Source of the DNA: an uncultured bacterium
GTDB lineage: Bacteria; Verrucomicrobiota; Kiritimatiellia; RFP12; UBA1067
Direction of reading: 5' to 3'
Assembly: GCA_902764415.1 (NCBI GenBank)
Contig: CACWVU010000022.1
Location: 1-44,155, forward strand
DNA: 44,155 nt
In this document: positions 6,871-15,384 of the stretch, in pieces
Layout of the letters: each line of letters opens with the position of its first letter
Numbering within the stretch: the stretch's first letter is position 1
Notes under the pieces: generated by a model
What the model saw: the letters and a program-made list of their open reading frames with translations, nothing else
Databases searched by the model: none
What the model was told of the DNA's origin: nothing
Translations under genes and position numbers: made by a program

Positions 6871-8387
6871 AGATCGGCTTCGACAACGACAAGTACCTCA
6901 AGGAGCAGTCGGAGGAGATCCGCCGCCGCGCGAGCAAGTTCGGGCGGCTCTACCTCGAGTTCGGCGGCAAGCTGATGAACGACTACCACGCGGCGCGGTG
7001 CCTGCCCGGCTACCACCCGAACGTGAAGCTGAGGCTGCTGCAGTCGCTCAAGGACCAGGCCGAGGTCATCCTCTGCATCTACTCCGGCGACATCGAGAAG
7101 AAGAAGATGCGCGCCGACTTCGGCATTTCCTACGCCGACGACGCGTTCCGGCTCATCGACGAGCTTTCCTCGCTCGGGCTGGTCGTGCGCGGGGTGGTGA
7201 TCACCCGCTACGAAGGGCAGTTAGCGGCGCAGCAGTTCGGCAAGAAGCTCGAGTCGCGCGGGGTGAAGTGCTACTTCCACGGCAAGACGCTCGGCTATCC
7301 GGCCGACGTGGACACGGTCGTCTCCGACGAGGGCTACGGCCGCAATCCGCACATTCCGGTGGAGCGGCCGATCGTGGTCGTCACCGCGCCCGGGCCGGGC
7401 TCGGGCAAGTTCGCCACCTGCCTCAACCAGATCTACCACGAGTACCGTCAGGGGCGGGTGGCCGGCTACTCGAAGTTCGAGAGCTTCCCGGTCTGGAACC
7501 TGCCGCTCCACCATCCGCTCAACATCGCCTACGAGGCGGCGACGATCGACTTGAAGGACAAGAACATGATCGACCCGTACCACCTCGCGGCGTACGGGAA
7601 GACGGCGGTGAACTACAACCGCGACGTGGACGCGTATCCGCTGCTGAAGGCGATCTGGGAGCGGATGACGAAGGGGGAGTGCCCGTACAAGTCGCCGACC
7701 GACATGGGCGTCAACCGCATCGGCTTCGGAATCGTCGACGACGCGGTGGTGCAGGAGGCGTCGAAGCAGGAGGTGATCCGCCGCTACATGCGCTACCAGT
7801 GCCTCTACGCCGAGGGCGCGACGGACGTCGAGAGCGTGGGCAGGGCGAAGATGCTGATGGACTCGCTCGGGCTCAAGACCGAGAACCGCCTCGTCGCGCT
7901 CGCCGCGCGCGGCGCGGCGGAGACCGCGCGCCAGCAGGGCAAGGGCAAGGCGGGCGGGCTCATCGTCTCCGCCGCGGCGCTCCAGCTGCACAACGGCGAG
8001 ATCGTGACCGGCCGCAACTCCGACGAGCTGCACGCCTGCTCGGCGGTGATCCTGAACGCGGTGAAGAAGCTTGCCGGCATCCCCGACCGGCTGCCGCTCA
8101 TCGCGCCGTCGATCCTGCAGTCGATCGCGCACATGAAGCACGACATCCTCAAGGGCGGCTACACCTCGCTCAACCTCGACGAGGCGCTCATCGCGCTGGC
8201 GATCTCGGCGACGACGAACCCCGCCGCGGCGCTGGCGATGGAGAAGCTCGGCGAGCTTTCGACCTGCGAGGTGCACATGACGCACATGGTGACGCCGGGC
8301 GACGAGGCGGGGCTGAGGCGCCTCGCCTGCCGCTACACCTCCGACCCGTTCTACGCCTCGACCCAGCTTTTCACCGGAGGCCAGTAG
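6867..8387 (+). CDS. DUF1846 family protein
   Basis: The 506-residue protein is a full-length DUF1846 (UPF0371) member. The conserved start GFDNDKYLKEQSE, YLEFGGKL, and DYHAARCLPGY are all visible. A glycine-rich APGPGSGKFAT segment (~residues 174-184) looks like a nucleotide-binding loop. The family has known crystal structures but, as far as I know, no established function. Its ATG overlaps the nifU stop by ATGA, which ties it to the Fe-S scaffold in expression at least. The stop lies five bases before the ATG of the next gene. The family call is firm; any role in Fe-S or nucleotide metabolism is speculation. Confidence 0.88.
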   Translation: MKIGFDNDKYLKEQSEEIRRRASKFGRLYLEFGGKLMNDYHAARCLPGYHPNVKLRLLQSLKDQAEVILCIYSGDIEKKKMRADFGISYADDAFRLIDELSSLGLVVRGVVITRYEGQLAAQQFGKKLESRGVKCYFHGKTLGYPADVDTVVSDEGYGRNPHIPVERPIVVVTAPGPGSGKFATCLNQIYHEYRQGRVAGYSKFESFPVWNLPLHHPLNIAYEAATIDLKDKNMIDPYHLAAYGKTAVNYNRDVDAYPLLKAIWERMTKGECPYKSPTDMGVNRIGFGIVDDAVVQEASKQEVIRRYMRYQCLYAEGATDVESVGRAKMLMDSLGLKTENRLVALAARGAAETARQQGKGKAGGLIVSAAALQLHNGEIVTGRNSDELHACSAVILNAVKKLAGIPDRLPLIAPSILQSIAHMKHDILKGGYTSLNLDEALIALAISATTNPAAALAMEKLGELSTCEVHMTHMVTPGDEAGLRRLACRYTSDPFYASTQLFTGGQ

Positions 8388-8392
8388 CCAGG

Positions 8393-9301
8393 ATGAAGTG
8401 CGAAATCTGCCATCAGGCCGACGCGGCGAAGGCGATCCGGCGGGAAGGCGCGGACGGAGAGGAAGACGAGCTCTACGTCTGCGAGGCGTGCGCCCGCGCC
8501 GAGCGCCAGCGCCGCCAGCGCAAGAGCTCCCGCACCCGCAAGGTGACTGGGCTCAACGGTGGCGTGGAGATGAGCGTCACCGAGATCTCCGGCGACGGCG
8601 ATGGCGGCGGCGAGCCGCCGCCGATCTTCGGCGCGATCATCAACGCCTTCCAGGACATGGTGAACGACCTCGAGCGCGCCAGCAAGGGCGGCGAGGAGAA
8701 GGAGAAGAAGGACGAGCGCAAGCTCGTGGAGATGGGGGCCGACGGCGCCGACGCGGCCTACCGCCTGCGCGGCGGCTTCCACCTCGAGGGACTGCACCTC
8801 ATCGGCGAGCTGGACGCGGTGCGCCGCGCCCTGCACGCGCTGGATATGGAGCTCGTTGGCGTTGAGGCGGACGGCGTCAAGGACGCCGGGCACGTCTACC
8901 GCATCGGCCACTACGGCGATGCCGAGCGCGCCGGCCGCGTCGCCAAGGACCTCGTGCGCGAGGAGCGCAACGCGCGCGTCCGCCTCTTCGAGGAGCTGCC
9001 GCGGGTCTACGGCGACTCGCTCTGCCGCGCGCTCGCGATCCTCAAGAACTGCCGCCTGCTGTCGCAGGGCGAGTACTTCGACCTCCTCTCGCCGCTGAGG
9101 CTGGCGGCGAAGGAGAAGATGCTCGACGGCATCACCTTCGCCGAGATCGAGAAGATGATGGCGAAGCTGGACCTCTCCGGCGGCGACGCCAAGCTCGAGC
9201 AGGAGGAGCGCGACCGCGTCGACGCCGAGCGCGCCGACGCGGTGAACCGGCGTTTCGAGGACGTGATGCTGAACGAGCGGGCGGAGGAGAAGTTCCTGTG
9301 A
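8393..9301 (+). CDS. McsA-like zinc-finger protein fused to a McsB C-terminal-like domain
   Basis: The first ~40 residues form a McsA-type zinc finger: C3-x2-C6 and C30-x2-C33, with the ELYVCEACA pattern. A low-complexity linker follows (Gly/Glu/Lys, ~45-118) containing [13 protein letters not shown], which resembles the McsA segment after its finger. Residues ~128-290 align by eye with the C-terminal part of McsB, the protein-arginine kinase. FHLEGL matches the kinase MLHLPAL, AGHVYRI matches its GNxYQIS, and [12 protein letters not shown] matches its IIEQERxARE helix. [13 protein letters not shown] matches the ERDxxRAxLI end that forms the phosphoarginine pocket in McsB. The kinase part before this, with the catalytic cysteine (CPTN), is absent, so it should not be an active kinase. 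The gene overlaps clpC by GTGA. It is probably a ClpC adaptor. A UVR motif is not seen. Confidence 0.72.
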   Translation: MKCEICHQADAAKAIRREGADGEEDELYVCEACARAERQRRQRKSSRTRKVTGLNGGVEMSVTEISGDGDGGGEPPPIFGAIINAFQDMVNDLERASKGGEEKEKKDERKLVEMGADGADAAYRLRGGFHLEGLHLIGELDAVRRALHALDMELVGVEADGVKDAGHVYRIGHYGDAERAGRVAKDLVREERNARVRLFEELPRVYGDSLCRALAILKNCRLLSQGEYFDLLSPLRLAAKEKMLDGITFAEIEKMMAKLDLSGGDAKLEQEERDRVDAERADAVNRRFEDVMLNERAEEKFL

Positions 9302-11766
9302 ACCTGAGGCTTACGAAGAACGCGACGGACGCGATGAACGCGTCGGCGAGCTGCGCGAGGCAGCTCGGCCACGACCACATCGGCAGCGAGCACATCCTCC
9401 TGTCGATCCTGGCGATACCGCAGTGCCAGGCGGTGAAGCGCTTCCGGTCGATGGGGCTCGACCCGGCGGAGCTCTCCGAGTCGCTCCGCCAGACGGTCTC
9501 CGGCGCGGTCTCCGACGCGGTGATGCAGCGCGGCCCGCTGCCGCTCAGCTCCCGCACCCGCAAGGTGCTGGAAATCGCCGCGCTCGAAGCGGGCAAAGAC
9601 GCGCCCGTCGGCACGGTCCACCTGGTGCAGGCGATGCTGAAGGAGGGCGAGAACGCCGCCGCGCAGCTGCTCTTCAACGCCGGCGTCTCCCTGCAGGCGT
9701 TCGTCGCCGCCGGCGCGCAGGCGAACGCTGGCGAGGCGGACGCCGCCGCGCCCGCCGAAGGCGAGCCCGGCGAGGCCGAGGGGGACGGCGAGGGCAAGGC
9801 GAAGCACGGCGAGAACGGCAAGGCGCAGAAGACCCCGACCGTCAACACCTTCGGGCGCGACCTCACCGACCTCGCGCGCCAGGGCAAGCTCGATCCGGTG
9901 ATCGGCCGCGACAAGGAGCTGAAGCGCCTGATGCAGGTGCTCTCGCGGCGCACCAAGAACAACGCGGTGCTGGTGGGCGAGGCCGGCGTGGGCAAGACCG
10001 CCGTGGTCGAGGGCCTCGCGCAGGCGATCCACCTCGGCACGGTGCCGGAGAAGATGCAGCGCAAGCGGGTGGTGGCGCTCGACATGGCGCGGGTGGTCGC
10101 CGGCACCCAGTACCGCGGCCAGTTCGAGGAGCGGCTGAAGAAGATCATCGACGAGACGAAGCGCGCCGGCAACATCATCCTCTTCCTGGACGAGATCCAC
10201 ACCATGGTCGGGGCCGGCGGCGCCGAGGGCGCGATGGACGCGGCGAACATTCTCAAGCCGGCGCTTGCCCGCGGCGAGCTGCAGTGCGTCGGCGCCACCA
10301 CGCTCCGCGAGTTCCACAAGTCGATCGAGAAGGACGCCGCGCTCGAGCGCAGGTTCCAGCCGGTGATGGTGGAGGAGCCGACGGTGGCCGACACCGTGGC
10401 GATCCTCGAGGGCATTGCGCCCAAGTACTCCGAGTTCCACGCCGTCCGCTACTCGCCAGCGGCGCTGCGCGCGGCGGCCGAGCTCACCGCCCGCTACCTG
10501 CCCGCGCGGCAGCTGCCGGACAAGGCGATCGACGCGATCGACGAGACCGGCGCGAGGCTCCGCGCAGGCGCGAGCGCGCGCCCGAAGAAGCTCGTCTCGA
10601 TGCAGGAGGAACTGGACGCGCTCAGGGCGCGCAAGGACGCCGCGGTGGAGGCGGGAGACTTCGACGGCGCGGCGAAGGTGCGCGACGAGCTGCGCGAGGC
10701 GTCCGCCGCCTTCCGCCAGGCGCTTGAGGACTGGCGGCGCGACCATGCCGAGGAGACGATCGACGCCACCGAGAACGACGTCGCCGAGACCGTCTCGTCG
10801 ATGAGCGGCGTGCCGGTGGAGAAGATCAGCGCCACCACCGCCGAGCGGCTGGTGGGCATGGAGAAGACGCTCGGCGAGGCGGTGGTCGGCCAGTCGGAGG
10901 CGATCGGCGCGATCGCCCGCGCGCTCCGGCGCTCGCGGGCGCTGATGGCCGACCCGAAGCGCCCGATCGGATCGTTCCTGTTCCTCGGCCCCACCGGCGT
11001 GGGCAAGACCCACCTCGCGAAGATGCTCGCCGACCGCGTCTACGGGGACGACAAGGCGCTTGTCGCGCTCGACATGTCGGAGTACCAGGAGAAGTACTCG
11101 TCCTCGCGGCTCGTCGGCGCACCCCCGGGATACGTCGGCTACGACGAGGGCGGCCAGCTCACCGAGAAGGTGCGGCGGCGTCCATACTCGGTGGTGCTCT
11201 TCGACGAGTTCGAGAAGGCGAACTCCGACGTCTGCAACATGCTCCTGCAGATCCTCGACGAGGGGCGGCTCACCGACGGCCAGGGCAGGATAGTCGACTT
11301 CCGCAACACCATCGTCATCTGCACCGCCAACCTCGGCTTCGACTTCGCGCGCGAGGGACGCTCGCTCGGCTTCTCGACCGAGACGGCGTCCTCGAGCCAC
11401 GAGGTGCTGAAGCGCAAGCTGATGGACGAGGCGAAGAGGGCGTTTCGTCCCGAGCTCCTCAACCGCTTCGACGAGACGGTGGTCTTCCGCCGGCTCGACC
11501 GCGACGACGTGAAGGCGATCCTGAGGCTCGAGCTCGCGAAGCTGCAGGAGCGGCTCAAGGGCCAGCATATCCAGCTTTCGCTCGACCGCAAGGCCGAGGA
11601 CTTCCTGGTCGAGAAGGGCTACGACAGCGCCCTCGGCGCGAGGCCGCTCCGCCGCGTGGTGCAGCAGTATGTGGAGGATCCGCTCGCCGACCTGGTTCTC
11701 GCGGGGAAGACGCGCCCGCGGATGCGCGGACGGCTCGCGAAGGACGGCAAGAGCGTCAAGTTCTGA
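9298..11766 (+). CDS. clpC: AAA+ unfoldase ClpC/ClpA-type ATPase
   Basis: The 822-residue Hsp100 ATPase unfolds substrates for the ClpP peptidase; clpP is not in this window. Residues 1-140 are the double Clp N-domain. A charged Ala/Glu/Gly linker (~143-180) leads to the first AAA+ module with Walker A GEAGVGKT (~227-234). A middle region carries a UVR-like stretch ([21 protein letters not shown], split here as [12 protein letters not shown] and AAKVRDE, ~442-462). The second AAA+ module has GPTGVGKT (~564-571), and the C-terminal D2-small domain follows. The UVR/M-domain region points to the ClpC branch, which needs adaptors such as McsA or McsB. The GTG start overlaps the upstream adaptor-like gene (GTGA), which supports a functional pair. 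Confidence 0.92.
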   Translation: MNLRLTKNATDAMNASASCARQLGHDHIGSEHILLSILAIPQCQAVKRFRSMGLDPAELSESLRQTVSGAVSDAVMQRGPLPLSSRTRKVLEIAALEAGKDAPVGTVHLVQAMLKEGENAAAQLLFNAGVSLQAFVAAGAQANAGEADAAAPAEGEPGEAEGDGEGKAKHGENGKAQKTPTVNTFGRDLTDLARQGKLDPVIGRDKELKRLMQVLSRRTKNNAVLVGEAGVGKTAVVEGLAQAIHLGTVPEKMQRKRVVALDMARVVAGTQYRGQFEERLKKIIDETKRAGNIILFLDEIHTMVGAGGAEGAMDAANILKPALARGELQCVGATTLREFHKSIEKDAALERRFQPVMVEEPTVADTVAILEGIAPKYSEFHAVRYSPAALRAAAELTARYLPARQLPDKAIDAIDETGARLRAGASARPKKLVSMQEELDALRARKDAAVEAGDFDGAAKVRDELREASAAFRQALEDWRRDHAEETIDATENDVAETVSSMSGVPVEKISATTAERLVGMEKTLGEAVVGQSEAIGAIARALRRSRALMADPKRPIGSFLFLGPTGVGKTHLAKMLADRVYGDDKALVALDMSEYQEKYSSSRLVGAPPGYVGYDEGGQLTEKVRRRPYSVVLFDEFEKANSDVCNMLLQILDEGRLTDGQGRIVDFRNTIVICTANLGFDFAREGRSLGFSTETASSSHEVLKRKLMDEAKRAFRPELLNRFDETVVFRRLDRDDVKAILRLELAKLQERLKGQHIQLSLDRKAEDFLVEKGYDSALGARPLRRVVQQYVEDPLADLVLAGKTRPRMRGRLAKDGKSVKF

Positions 11767-11787
11767 TTTTGAAAGGAGAAAAAGGAA

Positions 11788-12711
11788 ATGTCCAAGAGTT
11801 GCTGCATGTTCGCCGGCCAGGGGGCGCAGGTCCCCGGCATGGGGCGTGACTTCGCCGAGGCCGACGCCGAGGCGATGGGGTTCTTCGAGAAGGCGAACGC
11901 CGTGCTGGGCTTCGACCTCATGAAGGTCTGCTTCGAGGGTCCGGCGGAGGAGCTCACCAAGTCCAACGTCTGCCAGCCCGCGATCTTCGTGACGAGCTAC
12001 GCCGCGTACACGGCGTTCCAGAAGCGCACGAAGGCGGAGTTCGCCGTCGCCGCCGGCCTTTCGCTCGGCGAATGGGGGGCGCTCTGCGCGGCGGGTGCGC
12101 TCGACTTCGAGGAGACGCTGAAGGTGCTCGAGGCGCGCGGGCGCTTCATGCAGGAGGCGTGTGAGGCGACGCCCTCGGGGATGGTCGCGGTCGTCGGCGC
12201 CACGCCCGACCAGCTCGCGGCGGTCTGCGAGAAAAGCGGCTGCACGGTGGCGAACGTCAACTCGGCGGCGCAGCAGGTGCTGAGCGGCTCGAAGGACGAG
12301 GTCGCGGCGGCGGTTGCCGCGGCGAAGGAGCTGGGCATCAAGCGCGCGATTCCGCTCGCGACCGCCGGCGCGTTCCACTCCAAGTACATGGCGAGCGCCC
12401 GCGAGAAGCTCGCGCCGGTGCTTGACACGGTCGAGTTCCGCGCGCCGCGGTTCCCGGTCCTCTCCAACGTCACCGGCAAGCCGCATCCCGCCGACGGCGG
12501 GGCGATCAGGGCGCTGATGCTCGAGCAGGTGACCGGCACCACCAACTGGGCGGCGGACGTGGAGTGCGCGCGCTCGATGGGGGCGGAGCTGTTCGTGGAG
12601 TTCGGCCCCGGCAAGGTGCTTTCGGGTCTGGTCAAGAAGATCGACCCCGCGCTCGCCACGGCGAACGTCTCCGACCTCGCGGGGCTCGATGCCGCCGCGG
12701 CGCTTTTCTGA
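11788..12711 (+). CDS. fabD: Malonyl-CoA:ACP transacylase
   Basis: FabD loads malonyl from CoA onto acyl carrier protein to start fatty-acid elongation. The 307-residue protein has the N-terminal GQGAQ motif, the nucleophile elbow GLSLGE with S92, and the catalytic histidine H197 in AGAFHS. Most bacterial FabD proteins have GHSLGE; leucine replaces histidine here, as in some plastid and PVC enzymes. The GPGKVL motif near the C-terminus is present. An AAAGGAG ribosome binding site precedes the ATG. It is separated from clpC by 21 bases and probably shares its transcript. Confidence 0.93.
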   Translation: MSKSCCMFAGQGAQVPGMGRDFAEADAEAMGFFEKANAVLGFDLMKVCFEGPAEELTKSNVCQPAIFVTSYAAYTAFQKRTKAEFAVAAGLSLGEWGALCAAGALDFEETLKVLEARGRFMQEACEATPSGMVAVVGATPDQLAAVCEKSGCTVANVNSAAQQVLSGSKDEVAAAVAAAKELGIKRAIPLATAGAFHSKYMASAREKLAPVLDTVEFRAPRFPVLSNVTGKPHPADGGAIRALMLEQVTGTTNWAADVECARSMGAELFVEFGPGKVLSGLVKKIDPALATANVSDLAGLDAAAALF

Positions 12712-12724
12712 GGGCGGTGAAACG

Positions 12725-13486
12725 GTGAGAACGGTTGTCAAGGTAGGCACGCACGCGATTGCCGCGAAGTCGGGGCGTCCCGACTACGCGGCGCTCAAGC
12801 GTCTCGTCGGTCAGATCTGCGCGCTCCGGCGCGACGGCCACGAGGTGGTGTTCGTCTCCTCCGGCGCGGTGGCGGCGGGCGTGGAGGCGCTGGGGCTTTC
12901 GTCCCGCCCCGCCTCGGTCCACGACGTGCAGATGTGCGCGGCGGTGGGGCAGGCGCGGTTCATCTACGAGTACGAGAAGCTTTTCGCCGAGCACGGGGTG
13001 AAGATTGGGCAGCTGCTGCTCACCCACTACGACTTCGAGGACCACGCGCGGGCGCAGAACGTAAAGCAGGCGATCGCGCGGCTGCTGGAGTCCGGCATCG
13101 TGCCGATCGTGAACGAGAACGACGTCGTCGCCGACGAGGAGCTCAAGGGCCAGACCTTCGGCGACAACGACTGGCTCTCCTACCTGATCGCCAAGCTGGT
13201 GCGGGCCGACGCGCTGGTGCTGCTGACCACGGTGGACGGGCTGCTCGGCCCCGACGGCCGGCGCATCCGCGAGATCTCGCGCTTCCGCAACGTCGCGAAG
13301 CTGGTGCATCCCGGCGAGAAGGGCAACCTCTCGCGCGGCGGAATGTCGTCCAAGCTCAAGGCGGTGCGCGCGGCGGTGGCGAGCGGAATCGACACCTGGA
13401 TCGCGAACGGGCGGCGCGCGTCGCTGGTGCCGATCTTCGCCGGCAAGAGCGTCGGCACCTTCTTCCCCGCCAGCACGGTGGGGTGA
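12725..13486 (+). CDS. proB: Glutamate 5-kinase, short form without PUA domain
   Basis: ProB phosphorylates glutamate in the first step of proline synthesis. The 253-residue protein is an amino-acid kinase fold: VKVGTHAIA at the N-terminus, VSSGAVAAG (~39-47), NENDVV (~135-140), FGDND (~148-152) and GGMSSKLKA (~217-225). The C-terminal PUA domain of the E. coli enzyme is missing, as in many non-proteobacterial forms. The GTG at 12725 gives the expected N-terminus. No proA or proC is seen nearby. Thirteen bases separate it from fabD, so it is probably the last gene of the cluster; the next gene has its own promoter. Confidence 0.9.
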   Translation: MRTVVKVGTHAIAAKSGRPDYAALKRLVGQICALRRDGHEVVFVSSGAVAAGVEALGLSSRPASVHDVQMCAAVGQARFIYEYEKLFAEHGVKIGQLLLTHYDFEDHARAQNVKQAIARLLESGIVPIVNENDVVADEELKGQTFGDNDWLSYLIAKLVRADALVLLTTVDGLLGPDGRRIREISRFRNVAKLVHPGEKGNLSRGGMSSKLKAVRAAVASGIDTWIANGRRASLVPIFAGKSVGTFFPASTVG

Positions 13487-13499
13487 AGCTTGCCGGCAC

Positions 13500-13529
13500 T
13501 TGCGCGCAGGGGGCGGCTTTTGGTATAAT
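13500..13529 (+). promoter_or_regulatory. Promoter of the zinc-ribbon protein gene
   Basis: TTGCGC (13500-13505), an 18-base spacer ending CTTTTGG, and TATAAT (13524-13529). The leader to the ATG at 13574 is about 44 bases. It contains imperfect ACCACGAA-type repeats and a weak GGAG. Confidence 0.75.
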
Positions 13530-13573
13530 TCAGCTACCAAGCGAAAACCACGAACACCACGGAGAACACAGAC

Positions 13574-13954
13574 ATGGCAGAGATCGCCGAGGAAAACGCC
13601 GCGGGAGCGGCCATCGAGGCCAGGGACGTCGACGACGCGGACATCCGCGACACCGACATCGAGTTCAGCTGCCCGCACTGCGGCAACAGCATGGTGATCG
13701 ACTACCGCGGCGCTGGGCTGCAGGTCGCCTGCTCGCAGTGCGGCGAGACGGTGCTGGTGCCGATCCCGGAGGGGATGGAGCTCAACGACCTCGACCTCGA
13801 CCCGGGCGAGATCCTCAAGCAGCTCTTCGCCACCCGCCGGAACTTCCAGAAGGCGGAGCTGCAGATCGCGGCGCTCAAGGCGCGGCTGGTGCAGCTGCAG
13901 GAGACGCTCGGGGTGATGCAGGAGGTGGTGGCGGAGGGCATCGCCGGCCGATGA
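13574..13954 (+). CDS. Zinc-ribbon and coiled-coil protein of unknown function
   Basis: This 126-residue protein has a Glu/Asp-rich N-terminus, then a two-CxxC zinc ribbon (CPHCG near residue 33 and CSQCG near 55), then a C-terminal helix (ILKQLFATRRNFQKAEL and onward) that should form a coiled coil. Similar small zinc-ribbon proteins occur in the PVC group; I cannot assign a function. Its stop overlaps the ATG of the CDP-alcohol phosphatidyltransferase gene (ATGA), so the two are coupled. Confidence 0.75.
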   Translation: MAEIAEENAAGAAIEARDVDDADIRDTDIEFSCPHCGNSMVIDYRGAGLQVACSQCGETVLVPIPEGMELNDLDLDPGEILKQLFATRRNFQKAELQIAALKARLVQLQETLGVMQEVVAEGIAGR

Positions 13955-14583
13955 GCCGTTCGCTGAGAGTCGGCATCGTCAACGCGATCACCTTCGCGCG
14001 GGTGCCGCTCATCCTCGGGTGGGCGGCCCTTGCTGTATGGCAGGAGTTCACCGGTTCGTTGGCGCTCGCGGTCCTTGCCGCGGCCGCGATGCTTCTTGCC
14101 GGGCTCACCGACCTCTGGGACGGTATGCTCGCGCGCCGCTGGGGGGTGGTGTCGACCCTGGGCAAGATGGCCGACCCGCTGATGGACAAGGCGTTCTATA
14201 TCGTCGCGTTTCCGACCCTCTCCTGGCAGATTCTCCACCAGGGCGGCAACGAGTTCCACGCGCTCGCGATGCTGGCGTTCACCATCCTCTACATGCTCCG
14301 CGACACCTGGGTCACATTCCTCCGCGCGGTGGGCGCGGCATTCGGTGCGGATGTGGCGGCGATGTGGCTCGGCAAGGTGAGGACGGCGCTTTCCTTCCCC
14401 GGCGCCGGCTGGGTCTACGCGTTCCTCGCCTTCCGCCGCTACGCGCCCGATTCATGGCAGGTGCCGTGGACCTGGAGCTGCTACGCTGTCGAGGCGCTGC
14501 TCGTCGCGCTGACCCTCTGGAGCTTCTGGACGTACACCCTCGCGTACCTGCCAAGCCTCAAGATGGCACTTGCGCGAAAATGA
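13951..14583 (+). CDS. CDP-alcohol phosphatidyltransferase family protein
   Basis: This 210-residue inner-membrane enzyme has the full CDP-alcohol phosphotransferase signature. D-x2-DG-x2-AR is seen as DLWDGMLAR (~53-61), followed by G-x3-D-x3-D in GKMADPLMDK. Enzymes of this family exchange CMP from CDP-diacylglycerol for an alcohol such as glycerol 3-phosphate or inositol phosphate. It is closest in layout to PgsA, which makes phosphatidylglycerol phosphate, but the substrate is not certain. Several hydrophobic helices surround the motif. The start is fixed by the ATGA overlap. A promoter for the following prepilin lies across its last codons. Confidence 0.85.
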   Translation: MSRSLRVGIVNAITFARVPLILGWAALAVWQEFTGSLALAVLAAAAMLLAGLTDLWDGMLARRWGVVSTLGKMADPLMDKAFYIVAFPTLSWQILHQGGNEFHALAMLAFTILYMLRDTWVTFLRAVGAAFGADVAAMWLGKVRTALSFPGAGWVYAFLAFRRYAPDSWQVPWTWSCYAVEALLVALTLWSFWTYTLAYLPSLKMALARK

Positions 14584-14598
14584 AAAATATGAGATAAT
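14570..14598 (+). promoter_or_regulatory. Promoter of the prepilin gene
   Basis: TTGCGC (14570-14575), a 17-base spacer, and GATAAT (14593-14598). The -35 element lies within the last codons of the upstream gene. The leader is ~50 bases and ends with AAGGAAAG before the ATG. Confidence 0.6.
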
Positions 14599-14649
14599 AC
14601 ACACCACAAACAGGAAACCCCCAAAACCCAAAGGAAAGAAGCAGTTAAA

Positions 14650-15381
14650 ATGAAGAAGCAAAAGAACGGATTTACCCTCGTCGAGCTGCTGGTCGTGATC
14701 GGCATTCTCGGCATTCTCATGGGAGCGCTCTTCCCGGCGATTTCGTCGGCGATGCTCTCGGCGCAGACGAACGCGCTGGCGATGCACGGGCGCAACCTCT
14801 TCATCGGCATCACCCAGGCGAACGTCGACCGCGAGAGCCACGGCCGCAGCTCGGTGTGGCCGAAGAACAAGAACAAGGAGGAGGGCCAGGGCGACGACAT
14901 CGCCTACAAGGGCTATTCGAGCAGCGCCGACGACTACTTCGACGATCTCTTTGACATGCAGAACTACGGCACGCCCGAGTGCAGCCCCTACGTCGACGTC
15001 GACATCAAGTTCGTCTCCGGCGCCGGCGTCTCGGCCTACAAGGGCAACAAGTCCCTCAAGGGCTGCATCGCGTGGAAGATCGTGACCGACCTCACCGACG
15101 ACATGCCCGACGTGATCCCGGTGCTCGTCTCGCGCAACATCTCGACCGACAACTTCATCAAGAGCAGCTCGCAGGAGACGCTCTCGCAGACGAAGCAGGA
15201 GTCGACCGACACCACCTACACCCAGCCCTTCGGCAACAAGGCGACGGTCATCATCCACAAGGGCGGCGCCGCCGGCGTCTACAAGGGCCGCTACCAGTCG
15301 CTCTGCGACTTCTACGACAAGCAGACCGTCACCTTCACCGACGGCGCGCAGATCGACTACCTCAAGCCGACCGACAAGTAA
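14650..15381 (+). CDS. Type II/IV prepilin-like protein (GspG/PulG-type N-terminus)
   Basis: The 243-residue protein has a type III signal sequence. The charged leader MKKQKNG is cut after G7, followed by FTLVE with the conserved glutamate at +5, and a ~20-residue hydrophobic helix (LLVVIGILGILMGALFP). The mature domain is 210+ residues, longer than most major pseudopilins, with a two-cysteine soluble part. Many PVC genomes carry proteins of this type, so its partner assembly machine is not certain. The gspE/gspF and minor pseudopilin genes of the same window (23.8-30.9 kb) are candidates. It has its own promoter and a good ribosome binding site. Confidence 0.85.
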   Translation: MKKQKNGFTLVELLVVIGILGILMGALFPAISSAMLSAQTNALAMHGRNLFIGITQANVDRESHGRSSVWPKNKNKEEGQGDDIAYKGYSSSADDYFDDLFDMQNYGTPECSPYVDVDIKFVSGAGVSAYKGNKSLKGCIAWKIVTDLTDDMPDVIPVLVSRNISTDNFIKSSSQETLSQTKQESTDTTYTQPFGNKATVIIHKGGAAGVYKGRYQSLCDFYDKQTVTFTDGAQIDYLKPTDK

Positions 15382-15384
15382 GGC

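Noticed and set aside
11788..12711. Loss of the active site in FabD (GLSLGE instead of GHSLGE)
   Set aside because: The serine and the catalytic histidine (H197) are kept, and the leucine variant is known in plastid and related enzymes.
9007..12750. Very long open frame on the minus strand opposite clpC and fabD
   Set aside because: It mirrors the strongly GC3-biased codons of clpC and fabD, has an Arg/Leu-rich unnatural composition and no start context. It is an antisense shadow; similar long minus-strand frames opposite priA and the pseudopilin genes are rejected for the same reason.
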